A stretch of DNA of 38,179 nucleotides from Actinomycetota bacterium (lineage in GTDB: Bacteria > Actinomycetota > Actinomycetes > Nanopelagicales > Nanopelagicaceae), in contig JACSDF010000026.1 of the NCBI GenBank assembly GCA_015660815.1, positions 1-38,179 of the forward strand. The letters run 5' to 3'. The notes under the pieces were generated by a model. It had not been told where the DNA came from. It did not search any database and saw nothing but the letters and a program-made list of their open reading frames with translations. The translations under genes and the position numbers were made by a program. This document shows, one piece after another, positions 1 to 8,004 of this stretch (positions are counted from its first letter, which is position 1; each line of letters starts with the position of its first letter).

Positions 1-198
1 GGCCGTGCAGCAATTCCTGGACTACCTGAACACGTTCTCTCGAGAACACCAGCGGGGCGTTGGGGTTCGCCATCGGATTTTGCTGGCATTGCTAACTTTT
101 TTGCCTCGTCGGCCTCTGATTTTGTTACAGGCACCGACATTCAAATCGATGGTGGTTTCACAAGCACATTAGCGATCTTTGATCTACCTCACGATTGA
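1..198 (+). CDS. SDR-family oxidoreductase, C-terminal 65 residues (5' end outside window)
   Basis: Frame 1 is open from base 1 to a TGA at 196-198. The visible end contains TPAGRWGSPSDFAGIANFF and then DFVTGTDIQIDGGFTSTL, the classic C-terminus of short-chain dehydrogenases (the P-x-R-x-G-x-P-x-D/E loop and the G-x-x-I-x-x-D-G-G motif). The Rossmann glycine motif and the catalytic Ser-Tyr-Lys lie upstream of the window, so the substrate cannot be read. It faces the FAH-family hydrolase and lactate dehydrogenase genes, stopping 4 bp from the end of the hydrolase gene. That neighbourhood fits a 2-keto-3-deoxy-L-fuconate or L-rhamnonate dehydrogenase, but 3-oxoacyl-ACP reductase or gluconate 5-dehydrogenase would end the same way. 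The family is certain; the role is inferred from context only. Confidence 0.85.
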   Translation, partial: GRAAIPGLPEHVLSRTPAGRWGSPSDFAGIANFFASSASDFVTGTDIQIDGGFTSTLAIFDLPHD

Positions 199-202
199 TT
201 TC

Positions 203-1048
203 TTATTTATAGTCAATAGTTCTTGAGGTAATTTCACCGATTCCTTCAATACCAGTGCGAACAACTTGACCACCATGAAGATATACGGGCGGTTTAAAAC
301 CAAGGCCAACACCGAATGGTGTGCCAGTGTTAATAATGTCGCCTGGAAAGAGCTCCATGAATTGGCTGATGTACCAAACAATATGATTGATACCAAAGAG
401 AAGATCATCTGTATTTGAATCCTGCTTCATAACTCCATCAACTTCACACCAAAGGCGCAGATTGTTTGGATTTATTGAATCTCCAGTAACTATAGATGGT
501 CCAATTGGATTGAAAGTAGGGAACGACTTTCCCTTTACCCATTGGCCAGATCTTTCAATCTGCCAATGACGCTCACTTACATCTTGGCTGATTGTGTATC
601 CAAGAATGTAATCAGGTGATTGTTCTGGATTCTCCAGATATAGCGCGCGCTTTCCAATCACAATGGCAAGCTCAACTTCATAATCTGTTGTTGTGCTCCC
701 AGGTGGAATTACAATGTCATCACTGCCTCCAACAATTGTGTCTGGAGCCTTCATAAAGATAACCGGTTCTTTTGGAGTTTCCGCTCCAGTTTCGGCGATA
801 TGTCCTAGATAATTTAGTCCAACACAAATTACTTTCGTCGGGCGATTTATTGGCGAGCCATAGCGGTGCCCGCGAACTGAGGTTCGGGGGAGAGTCGAAA
901 GATTGGCGGCTTTTACACGCTCCAGAGCCCCGGATTCAAGGCTTTGGCGCGACCAATCACTAATGAGAGTGTCAACATAAATCGCCTCGTCGCCCTCAAT
1001 GACGACAGGTCTTTCCTCACCAAGGCTACCTATACGCGCGATTCTCAT
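203..1048 (-). CDS. Fumarylacetoacetate hydrolase (FAH)-family protein, probable 2,4-diketo-3-deoxy-sugar-acid hydrolase
   Basis: The 281-residue protein has the FAH layout: a short N-terminal domain (1-65) and a catalytic beta-roll with VGLNYLGHIAETG (76-88), the metal-binding acids in DYEVEL (122-127), QDVSER (155-160), the lysine stretch KGKSFPTFNPIGP (172-184) and GDIINTGTPFGVG (236-248). Enzymes of this subgroup cleave C-C bonds in diketo acids using Mg2+ or Mn2+. Members close to this type include 2,4-diketo-3-deoxy-L-fuconate/L-rhamnonate hydrolase (products pyruvate and L-lactate), ureidoglycolate lyase and HpcE-like isomerases. The ATG follows the lldD stop directly (TAG-ATG), with GGAGG inside the end of lldD, so the two are co-transcribed and probably translationally coupled. 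A partner that oxidises L-lactate is why I favour the lactate-releasing activity. Family sure; substrate inferred. Confidence 0.85.
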   Translation of the reverse strand: MRIARIGSLGEERPVVIEGDEAIYVDTLISDWSRQSLESGALERVKAANLSTLPRTSVRGHRYGSPINRPTKVICVGLNYLGHIAETGAETPKEPVIFMKAPDTIVGGSDDIVIPPGSTTTDYEVELAIVIGKRALYLENPEQSPDYILGYTISQDVSERHWQIERSGQWVKGKSFPTFNPIGPSIVTGDSINPNNLRLWCEVDGVMKQDSNTDDLLFGINHIVWYISQFMELFPGDIINTGTPFGVGLGFKPPVYLHGGQVVRTGIEGIGEITSRTIDYK

Positions 1049-2308
1049 CTATTTTCCTCCAGGTAGTGATCCGAGACCAGCAAGGGTTGGCAGGATGCGG
1101 ACATGCTTTGGTTCAAGTTCTTCTAGTGAATTAACGCCTAACAACTTCATATTTCTAAGCATTTGGACTTGCAAAATACTCAATGCGCGCTCCACACCTT
1201 CTTGGCCACCTGCCATCAAACCATAAAGGTAGGCACGCCCGATGTAAGTGAAATCGGCACCAAGTGCAATAGCGGCCAGAATATCCGCGCCATGCATTAT
1301 GCCTGTGTCAATATGGACTTCTAAATCTCTCTTTAATTCTTTCTTCACATCAACAAGTAGGTGAAGTGGCACTGGAGCACGGTCTAATTGCCGACCTCCG
1401 TGGTTAGATAAGATAATTGCATCAGCGCCAAACTCTGCAGCTTTTATTGCATCTTCTACAGTTTGAACTCCTTTAATAGTTAGCTGTCCATCCCATTGCG
1501 CGCGTACCCATGAAAGATCTTCAAATGTCATCGTTGGATCAAACATGAAATCCAAGAGTTCAGCGACGGTGCCATTCCAGTTTTTCATAGATGCAAAGTT
1601 AATTGCTGGGGTAGTGAGAAAATTAATCCACCATTCAGGCCTTGGTAGCGCATTTAGAATTGTTTTAGCTGTTAATGATGGCGGAACCGTAAGCCCATTT
1701 CGGGTATCTCTTAATCGTGCTCCGGCAACAGGCACATCAACGGTGAGAATTAAGTTTTTAACGCCGGCCGCTTGAGCTTTGCGAACGAGCTCCATACTGG
1801 CGTCGCGGTCTTTCCACATATACAGTTGAAACCAGTTCACTCCTTCCGGTGCAGCGGCAACAACATTTTCAATAGTTGTTGTGCCGAGAGTGGAGAGCGT
1901 GAAAGGGATTCCGAATTTTTGTGCTGCTCGCGCTCCGCCGACTTCTCCTTCAGAGTGCATCATGCGTGTGAAGCCCGTAGGGGCGATTCCAACGGGCATG
2001 GCAAATCTCTCTCCAAGAACTTCACATTCGAGTGAAGCATCTTTTACATCATGCAAAATATTAGGGCGAAACTCAAGGTCTAAGAAGGCTCGTCGGGCTC
2101 GTTCAAGAGTAACCTCAGATTCGGCTGAACCATCTGTGTAGTCAAAGGGACCTGTAGGTGTGCGCCGCTTAGCGATGAGGCGTAAATCCCAGATCGTTAG
2201 CGCTTTGGCCAAACGCTTATTACGGCTTGGGAGGGAGGGAAGTTTAAAAGTGAGTAGCGGAGCTAACTCTTTAACTTTCGGAAACTGCCGCTTGAAGTTC
2301 TTGGCCAC
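1049..2308 (-). CDS. lldD: FMN-dependent L-lactate dehydrogenase / alpha-hydroxy-acid oxidase family
   Basis: At 419 residues this is a full-length member of the FMN alpha-hydroxy-acid dehydrogenase TIM-barrel family, which oxidises L-lactate to pyruvate at the inner face of the membrane. Visible landmarks are PVGIAPTGF near 105-113, QLY at 161-163, LTVDVPVAGARLRDTRNG at 188-205, TIKGV at 277-281 (FMN-contacting Lys) and the active-site block SNHGGRQLD at 301-309 with catalytic His303 and substrate-binding Arg306. The usual DGG phosphate-binding turn reads DTG at 334-336. The start is GTG at 2308, with GAGG about 10 nt upstream; the next gene begins one base after its stop. The promoter must lie in the 126-bp gap shared with ppdK. 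Glycolate or mandelate oxidation cannot be excluded, but lactate is the commonest assignment for this length and motif set. Confidence 0.85.
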   Translation of the reverse strand: MAKNFKRQFPKVKELAPLLTFKLPSLPSRNKRLAKALTIWDLRLIAKRRTPTGPFDYTDGSAESEVTLERARRAFLDLEFRPNILHDVKDASLECEVLGERFAMPVGIAPTGFTRMMHSEGEVGGARAAQKFGIPFTLSTLGTTTIENVVAAAPEGVNWFQLYMWKDRDASMELVRKAQAAGVKNLILTVDVPVAGARLRDTRNGLTVPPSLTAKTILNALPRPEWWINFLTTPAINFASMKNWNGTVAELLDFMFDPTMTFEDLSWVRAQWDGQLTIKGVQTVEDAIKAAEFGADAIILSNHGGRQLDRAPVPLHLLVDVKKELKRDLEVHIDTGIMHGADILAAIALGADFTYIGRAYLYGLMAGGQEGVERALSILQVQMLRNMKLLGVNSLEELEPKHVRILPTLAGLGSLPGGK

Positions 2309-2434
2309 GTCTATTAATCCTCGCCCTCGCTGTCTGCCAAATCCTATACGATTTCAACAAGTTTTCCCATACTATGGTGAAACTAGCATTGAGAAAAGTA
2401 GCGCGTTGACCCTCGGAACCAACTAAGGAGAACG

Positions 2435-5143
2435 ATGTCTGAACAATTGATTTTTCCCTTTACTTTCGGGGACATGTCACAAAAGGATCTCTTAGGCGGT
2501 AAAGGTGCCAACCTCGCAGAAATGGTGCGGATAGGTTTACCAGTTCCACCCGGCTTTACTATTACAACGCATGCATGTCGGCTTTACCTTCAATCCGGAG
2601 AGATGCCAGCTTCTTTACATGGCGAAATCGAATCCGCACTGAAGGATCTTGAGAGTCAAACTGGAAAGAAGTTTGGTGGATTTGAAAATCCGCTTCTAGT
2701 TTCAGTGCGCTCGGGTGCAAAGTTTTCAATGCCCGGAATGATGGAAACAGTTCTTAACGTTGGAATGACCCCTGAAACAACCCAGTCACTTGCCGATTCA
2801 TCTGGAAATCCCCGATTTGCGTGGGATTCTTATCGTCGATTTATTGAAATGTTCGGAAAGATCGTCTGTGATATTGCACCCGAAGAGTTTCATAAAGTAC
2901 AAGAGCGAATTTCATCCTCAGCAGGAGTGGAGAATATTCAGGCCTTTGATGTTGAAAATTTGAAACAATTGTGTGATGGTTTCATGAAGGTTATTCAATT
3001 GGCTACGGGTGAGGATTTTCCAACAGATCCTCGCGAACATTTAATAAGATCTGTTGAGGCAGTTTTTAGATCTTGGAACTCCGAGCGCGCGCAAATGTAT
3101 CGTCGCCGCGAGAGAATCCCTTCTGATTTGGGCACGGCAGTGAATATTCAATCGATGGTCTTTGGGAATCTCAGTGATGATTCAGGTACTGGGGTTGCAT
3201 TTACACGCAATCCATCTTCTGGCGAAGTCGGTCGTTATGGTGACTATCTTCAAAAAGCACAGGGAGAAGATGTAGTTGCAGGAATCCGCACACCAATGTC
3301 ACTTGACGAATTTGGCCAATTGAGTCCAGGCGTTGCAGCTGAATTAGATGCTGTGATGGAGTTATTAGAGACTCACTACGAAGATTTGTGCGATATTGAA
3401 TTCACCATTGAACGTGGAAAACTATGGATTCTGCAGACCCGCGTGGGTAAGCGCACTGCAGAAGCGGCATTTCGAATTGCTTTGCAATTTGTCGATGAAA
3501 ATAAGATTTCAATGGATGAGGCGTTGCGCCGTACGACCGGTGATCAATTAGCAAATTTAATGTTTCCGCAGTTCGACACATCAGGTGCGCTCAATGAAAT
3601 TGCTCGCGGAATTCCAGCATCTCCAGGGGCTGCCGTTGGCGAAGTTGTCTTTGATTCAAAGCGAGCATTCGACCTCTCTAAATCTGGAAAGAAAGTTATT
3701 TTAGTCCGCAGAGAAACAAGCCCAGATGATTTAGTTGGAATGGTTGCATCGCAGGGGATACTAACTAGCCGTGGAGGCAAAACCTCTCACGCCGCCGTTG
3801 TTGCTCGAGGAATGGGTAAAACGGCGGTCTGTGGTACCGATTCAATTTCAGTTGATGAACGCGCCAATTTATTTACTGCAGGTGCCACAACTGTTTACGA
3901 AGGTGATGTTATTTCTATTGATGGCACAACAGGTGCGGTGTACTTGGGGGATGTACCAGTTGTTGCATCATCAGTAACCTCATATTTAGAAGGGCGTCTA
4001 TCGGCAGCATCTGATGAGGCAACCCCAGTTGTAAAAGCCGTTGATCGCATCTTGATGCATGCCGATGCTAAGCGTCGCTTAAAAGTTCACACCAATGCCG
4101 ATACTCCAGAGGATGCGATTCGCGCGCGGATATTAGGTGCCGAAGGCGTTGGTCTTTGCCGCACTGAGCACATGTTTTTAGGTCCACGTCGTTCATATGT
4201 AGAACGTTTAGTTTTGGCAGAAAACGATGATGTTCAACGTTCAGTCATTGCCGAAATGGAACCATTACAAAGAGCGGATTTTGTCGGGATCATGATGGCT
4301 ATGTCGGGTCTACCAGTGACAATTCGATTGTTAGATCCACCTCTGCACGAGTTTTTACCATCATTAGTTGTTCTCAGTGCTGCAATGGCTCGAGCCGAAG
4401 CTCTGAACGAAGAAGTATCTACGCGAGATAAAGCGCTTTTCGCAGCAGTTAGTCGCTTACATGAGGCGAATCCAATGTTGGGTCTGCGCGGAGTACGACT
4501 GGGAATTTTGATACCTGAGCTTTATAAGATGCAGGTGCGCGCACTTGTTCATGCATTTCTTGAAGTTCGAAAGTTAGGTCACGACCCGCGTCCTGAAGTG
4601 ATGATTCCCTTGGTCGCGACTCAACGCGAGCTGCTGTATCTTCGAGAAACTCTTGAGGAAGAGATATCTAAAACTTTCAAAGGTTCAGGTCTTTCCGTAG
4701 AAATTCCAATCGGCACAATGATTGAAACACCGCGTGCGGCGATCACCGCAGATAGATTGGGAGTTCACGCTGACTTCTTCTCCTTTGGTACTAATGATCT
4801 AACTCAATTAACGTGGGCCTTTAGTCGAGATGATGTTGAATCTACTTTCTTGCCTCGGTATTTGGATCTCGAACTCTTACCTTTCAATCCATTTGAATCT
4901 TTAGATGAAGCTGGCGTAGGAATTCTTCTTCGTACGGCAGTTGATCTTGCACGGGGATTGCGCAGTGATTTTAAATTAGGAGTTTGTGGTGAGCACGGAG
5001 GAGATCCGAGGAGTATCCACTTCTTTAATTCACTGGGTATTGATTATGTTTCTTGCTCGCCATTTCGAGTCCCAATAGCTCGTTTGGAGTCTGGTCGCGC
5101 TGCCGCGATTGATGCAAAAAGCAACTCCTCACCCAAGCTTTGA
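2435..5143 (+). CDS. ppdK: Pyruvate, phosphate dikinase
   Basis: This enzyme interconverts pyruvate + ATP + Pi with phosphoenolpyruvate + AMP + PPi, allowing gluconeogenesis from C3 acids or PPi-driven glycolysis. The 902-residue length is that of a complete dikinase. The N-terminal ATP-grasp domain starts with GGKGANLAEMVRIGLPVPPG (20-39). The swivelling phosphohistidine domain carries GGKTSHAAVVARGMGK with catalytic His452. The C-terminal PEP/pyruvate TIM barrel ends with GVCGEHGGDP, where Cys851 is the expected catalytic cysteine. The GGDP ending and the length separate it from PEP synthase and PTS enzyme I. The ATG at 2435 follows TAAGGAG with good spacing. It diverges from lldD, which suggests that pyruvate made from lactate is converted to PEP. 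No regulatory protein (DUF299 type) is next to it. Confidence 0.96.
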   Translation: MSEQLIFPFTFGDMSQKDLLGGKGANLAEMVRIGLPVPPGFTITTHACRLYLQSGEMPASLHGEIESALKDLESQTGKKFGGFENPLLVSVRSGAKFSMPGMMETVLNVGMTPETTQSLADSSGNPRFAWDSYRRFIEMFGKIVCDIAPEEFHKVQERISSSAGVENIQAFDVENLKQLCDGFMKVIQLATGEDFPTDPREHLIRSVEAVFRSWNSERAQMYRRRERIPSDLGTAVNIQSMVFGNLSDDSGTGVAFTRNPSSGEVGRYGDYLQKAQGEDVVAGIRTPMSLDEFGQLSPGVAAELDAVMELLETHYEDLCDIEFTIERGKLWILQTRVGKRTAEAAFRIALQFVDENKISMDEALRRTTGDQLANLMFPQFDTSGALNEIARGIPASPGAAVGEVVFDSKRAFDLSKSGKKVILVRRETSPDDLVGMVASQGILTSRGGKTSHAAVVARGMGKTAVCGTDSISVDERANLFTAGATTVYEGDVISIDGTTGAVYLGDVPVVASSVTSYLEGRLSAASDEATPVVKAVDRILMHADAKRRLKVHTNADTPEDAIRARILGAEGVGLCRTEHMFLGPRRSYVERLVLAENDDVQRSVIAEMEPLQRADFVGIMMAMSGLPVTIRLLDPPLHEFLPSLVVLSAAMARAEALNEEVSTRDKALFAAVSRLHEANPMLGLRGVRLGILIPELYKMQVRALVHAFLEVRKLGHDPRPEVMIPLVATQRELLYLRETLEEEISKTFKGSGLSVEIPIGTMIETPRAAITADRLGVHADFFSFGTNDLTQLTWAFSRDDVESTFLPRYLDLELLPFNPFESLDEAGVGILLRTAVDLARGLRSDFKLGVCGEHGGDPRSIHFFNSLGIDYVSCSPFRVPIARLESGRAAAIDAKSNSSPKL

Positions 5144-5148
5144 GACGC

Positions 5149-5154
5149 TATACT
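5149..5154 (+). promoter_or_regulatory. Candidate -10 element (TATACT) of the riboflavin operon
   Basis: TATACT lies just after the ppdK stop and 7 nt before the first helix of the FMN riboswitch, so transcription would start at the base of the aptamer. I see no good TTGACA-like -35 at 15-18 bp. The position relative to the aptamer is the main support. Confidence 0.5.
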
Positions 5155-5160
5155 CTGCTT

Positions 5161-5289
5161 GTTGTTTCCGGGGTCGATGTAATTTCGAACCGGCGGTTAT
5201 AGTCCGCGACCCGATACCAGCCAGGTATCGGTTGACTCAGTGAAATTCTGAGACCGACGGTTAAAGTCCGGATGAGAGGAAACCAACAA
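5161..5289 (+). promoter_or_regulatory. FMN riboswitch (RFN element)
   Basis: The conserved RFN blocks are present in order: the closing helix TTGTTTCC (from 5162) pairing with GGAAACCAA (5278 on), AACCGGCGGTTATAGTCCGC, a variable arm CCGATACC/GGTATCGG, TGAAATTCTGAGACCGACGG, AAAGTCCGGATGAGAGGAAA. It lies directly upstream of the rib genes. Such aptamers bind flavin mononucleotide and shut off transcription or translation of the downstream gene. No strong intrinsic terminator follows. The leader instead runs about 90 nt to a G-rich ribosome site at 5372-5377 that is complementary to ACCCC at 5348-5352, which favours translational control. The identity of the element is firm; the control mode is inferred. 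Confidence 0.95.
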
Positions 5290-5381
5290 GAGGTGGGTTC
5301 TTGCCTACCTTCTAAGTGCATTTCAACTTTATTGGTTGAGAGCACTCACCCCGGCAACTCGATTCATGAGTGGGGGTAGAT

Positions 5382-6295
5382 ATGGATTACGTGCCGCTAA
5401 TGCGCCGTGCCATTGCCCTTTCCGAAAAAGCTTTGGGAAAGACTGCTCCTAATCCAATAGTTGGTGCGATAGTTATTGATGCATCGGGTGCGCTTATCGC
5501 AGAAGGTTTTCATGATCGAATGCAGGCACCTGATCATGCAGAAGTTGTTGCACTTAAAGCTGCGGGGGAGCGGGCTAAAGGCGCAACCCTTGTTGTGACG
5601 CTGGAGCCATGTAATCACACAGGCAGTACTGGTCCGTGCACGCAAGCCATTATCGATGCAGGCATTGCGACCGTTGTTTTTGCCGTGAGTGATCCACACG
5701 CAATTGCTGCTGGTGGAGCAGATGCATTGCGAGCAGCAGGAGTTACAGTTGTTGACAATGTTTTGTGTCTGGAAGCCTCATGGTCAAACCGCGCATGGCT
5801 GGTGAAGATTAAAAAGAATCGACCATTTTTTACTTGGAAAGTCGCCACAACACTCGATGCCAAGGTTGCAGCAACTGATGGAACATCTAAGTGGATTACC
5901 AATGAAAAATCATTCCTCAAGTAGATAGTGCAGGATTTACCCACAATCCAATCCGAGTTATCTGTGGCGAGCAACTATTGCCAAAAACTTCCAGAATCTT
6001 TGATGATGCCGCTCCGACGATGCTTGTTCAATCCAAGGATTTGGAGCACCTGGTTGGACATCTCAATGCAAAGGAGCTCAATCATGTCTTGGTGGAAGCT
6101 GGCCCAACGCTTGGCAGCGCGATGCTTGTTGCTGGCTTGATAGATGAGTTAATTATCTACCAAGCCCCATCTTTGCTGGGCTCAGGAAAGCAGTTCTTTA
6201 GCTTTGATAATCCTTCGACGATTACCAATCAGATGCGCCTTGATCACATCAGTACTGATGTATTAGATGGCGATGTCCCCCGAAATAATCTCTGA
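5382..6295 (+). pseudogene. ribD: ribD, bifunctional deaminase/reductase, interrupted by an internal deletion with frame change
   Basis: RibD deaminates and then reduces the pyrimidine intermediate of riboflavin synthesis. The N-terminal deaminase domain is intact: TAPNPIVGA, zinc-binding HAEV, and EPCNHTGSTGPC with its two zinc cysteines. The reductase domain begins with FTWKVATTLDAKVAATDGTS, but the frame ends at a TAG at 5922-5924. The rest (HNPIRVICGEQLLPKTSRIF, VLVEAGPTLGSAML, YQAPSLLGSG) is in another frame, open from 5906 to 6295. A single-base slip does not explain it: roughly 30 residues that normally include the D-D-P-x-L-x-x-R substrate/NADPH segment are absent between WITNEKS and PQVDSAGF. 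The last residues are also atypical because a second lesion falls at the ribD/ribE junction. Start: ATG at 5382 after GGGGG; a GTG at 5370 is in frame but lacks a ribosome site. Either a real lesion or an assembly collapse. Confidence 0.85.
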
Positions 6296-6806
6296 GATCG
6301 CACTCGGCGATTCAGTGGCCGTGAACGGTGTGTGCCTGACGGCGACATCGGTATCTGATAATACTTTTACTGCCGATGTTATGGTCCAAACTCTCTCACT
6401 GACCTCTTTATCTGCACTTACTGTAGGTAGCCCCGTAAATCTGGAATTAGCCGCACAACTCAATGCGCGAATGGGCGGACATATTGTCCAGGGCCATGTC
6501 GATGGAGTTGGCAGTGTTAGCTCAATTAAACCTGGAGAGAAATGGACAGAGTTTTCTCTCACAGTTCCAGAGCATCTACTTCGCTATGTTGTAGCCCAGG
6601 GCTCTATTGCACTCGATGGCGTCTCATTAACTGTGGGCTCTGTCGATGATGCCAGCTGCACAGTAACGGTTTGGTTGATCCCTGAGACGCTAGCAAAGAC
6701 AAATCTCGCTTCGAGGCAGCTAGGTGATTTAATAAATATTGAGGTTGATATTTTGGCAAAATATGTAGAGCGAATGGTTGCAAAGGGGGTCACCCGTGGA
6801 GAGTAA
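6267..6806 (+). CDS. ribE: Riboflavin synthase alpha chain, missing its N-terminal ~27 residues
   Basis: Riboflavin synthase dismutates two 6,7-dimethyl-8-ribityllumazine molecules. The protein shows the two-barrel repeat: GDSVAVNGVCLTATSVSDN and MGGHIVQGHVDGVGSV in the first half, GSIALDGVSLTVGSV and the C-terminal helix VDILAKYVERMV in the second. Family members start with M-F-T-G-I-[IV]-E-E and reach the G-D-S-[IV]-A-V-N-G motif at about residue 37. Here that motif comes after about 14 residues, an ATG at 6267 with no Shine-Dalgarno, and a frame closed just upstream by a TAG at 6264-6266. The open frame also overlaps the end of the ribD fragment. The N-terminal strand holding the catalytic Phe is therefore absent, so this product should be inactive unless the gap is an assembly error. 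Its stop overlaps the ribBA start. Confidence 0.85.
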   Translation: MAMSPEIISEIALGDSVAVNGVCLTATSVSDNTFTADVMVQTLSLTSLSALTVGSPVNLELAAQLNARMGGHIVQGHVDGVGSVSSIKPGEKWTEFSLTVPEHLLRYVVAQGSIALDGVSLTVGSVDDASCTVTVWLIPETLAKTNLASRQLGDLINIEVDILAKYVERMVAKGVTRGE

Positions 6807-8004
6807 TTTTCTCAATGCACTGAATGGATTTAAAAATGGTGCAATGCTCATCGTTGTCGATGATCACAATCGCGAAAATGAGGGCGACTTAATTATGTTG
6901 GCCGAACATGCAACACCAGAAAAGACTGCATTTATGGTCCGTCACACAACTGGAATTTTATGTGTTGCAATTACGGAGGAACAGGCATACCGGTTGCGCC
7001 TTCCCTATATGGTCGAGCAGAACCAAGATCTGCGGAAAACGGCATTTACCGTCTCGGTAGATTCTGCCTTTGGCATTTCTACCGGTGTTAGCGCCGCCGA
7101 TCGCAGTGCAACTATTCGGGCCCTTGGTACTGGAACAACTCGCCACACAGATCTCATCCGGCCAGGCCATATCTACCCACTTATTGCCCACAGACAAGGC
7201 TTGGACATGCGCCAAGGACATACAGAGGCAGGTATTGCACTGGCAGAATTAGTGGGCGCATACCCTGCCGCCTTACTCGCAGAGATTGTCGCACCAGATG
7301 GCTCAATGGCTCGAGGTGAAACCCTGGCCAGCTTTGCCGCCGAACATGAGATTGCAATAATCTCTATCGCAGAAATTGTGGAGTATCAGAGCTCCCTATC
7401 ACTTCCTAAGAAAAACCCTGCATATCCACATTATGAGTTTGAGTGGGTCAATGTCCAACTTGAATCTGGAGAATGGAGCCTTGCAACGTATCCATCTCTT
7501 AAACACCGCGAGCAGGTTGTCATGCGTTTTGGCTCAGAAGGCACAACTCCTCTCGTGAGGGTGCACTCAGAGTGCTTTACCGGAGATGTGATGAGTTCAA
7601 AGCGATGTGATTGTGGCGAGCAATTAAATCGCTCAATCATTGCGATCCAAGAGCACGGCTATGGATTTATTATCTATCTTCGAGATCATGAAGGCCGTGG
7701 GATAGGACTTAGTGAAAAACTAAAAGCCTACATCCTACAAAATCAGGGCTTCGATACCGTCGATGCTAACTTAGAGCTCGGACACCCAATTGATGCACGT
7801 GATTGGAGCGAGGCTGTTGCAATTCTTAAAAATCTCAACCTCACATCCATTAGGCTACTAACCAATAATCCTCAAAAGGTTTCGGCTGTGCTCGAAAGCG
7901 GAATTGCCTGCGAACAGGTTTCACTATTTGTTGAAGATAATAAATTTAATAAAAAATACTTAACTACTAAGGCAGAGCGCCTCGGACATGTAAGGAGCAA
8001 TTAA
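6796..8004 (+). CDS. ribBA: Bifunctional 3,4-dihydroxy-2-butanone-4-phosphate synthase / GTP cyclohydrolase II
   Basis: This enzyme supplies both precursors of riboflavin. The N-terminal RibB domain (about 1-205) has the acidic metal/substrate loop DDHNRENEGD (22-31), DLIRPGHIYPL and GHTEAGIALAEL. The C-terminal RibA domain (about 206-402) has HSECFTGDVMSSKRCDCG with zinc cysteines 260, 271 and 273, LRDHEGRGIGL and LLTNNPQKV. Both halves appear complete, unlike ribD and ribE upstream. I start at GTG 6796, preceded by AAAGGGGG with 7-8 nt spacing; a TTG at 6778 is in frame but has no ribosome site. The gene overlaps the end of ribE by 11 bp, and its TAA shares a base with the ribH ATG (TAATG), indicating translational coupling. 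Confidence 0.96.
   Translation: MESNFLNALNGFKNGAMLIVVDDHNRENEGDLIMLAEHATPEKTAFMVRHTTGILCVAITEEQAYRLRLPYMVEQNQDLRKTAFTVSVDSAFGISTGVSAADRSATIRALGTGTTRHTDLIRPGHIYPLIAHRQGLDMRQGHTEAGIALAELVGAYPAALLAEIVAPDGSMARGETLASFAAEHEIAIISIAEIVEYQSSLSLPKKNPAYPHYEFEWVNVQLESGEWSLATYPSLKHREQVVMRFGSEGTTPLVRVHSECFTGDVMSSKRCDCGEQLNRSIIAIQEHGYGFIIYLRDHEGRGIGLSEKLKAYILQNQGFDTVDANLELGHPIDARDWSEAVAILKNLNLTSIRLLTNNPQKVSAVLESGIACEQVSLFVEDNKFNKKYLTTKAERLGHVRSN

Noticed and set aside
5148-5345. A short minus-strand frame over the FMN leader
   Set aside because: It is antisense to a conserved riboswitch; the apparent coding comes from the structured RNA.
5928-6140. A 70-codon plus-strand frame after the ribD N-terminal half
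   Set aside because: The translation (MQDLPTIQSELSV) has no RibD features; the true reductase remainder is in another frame (5906-6295).
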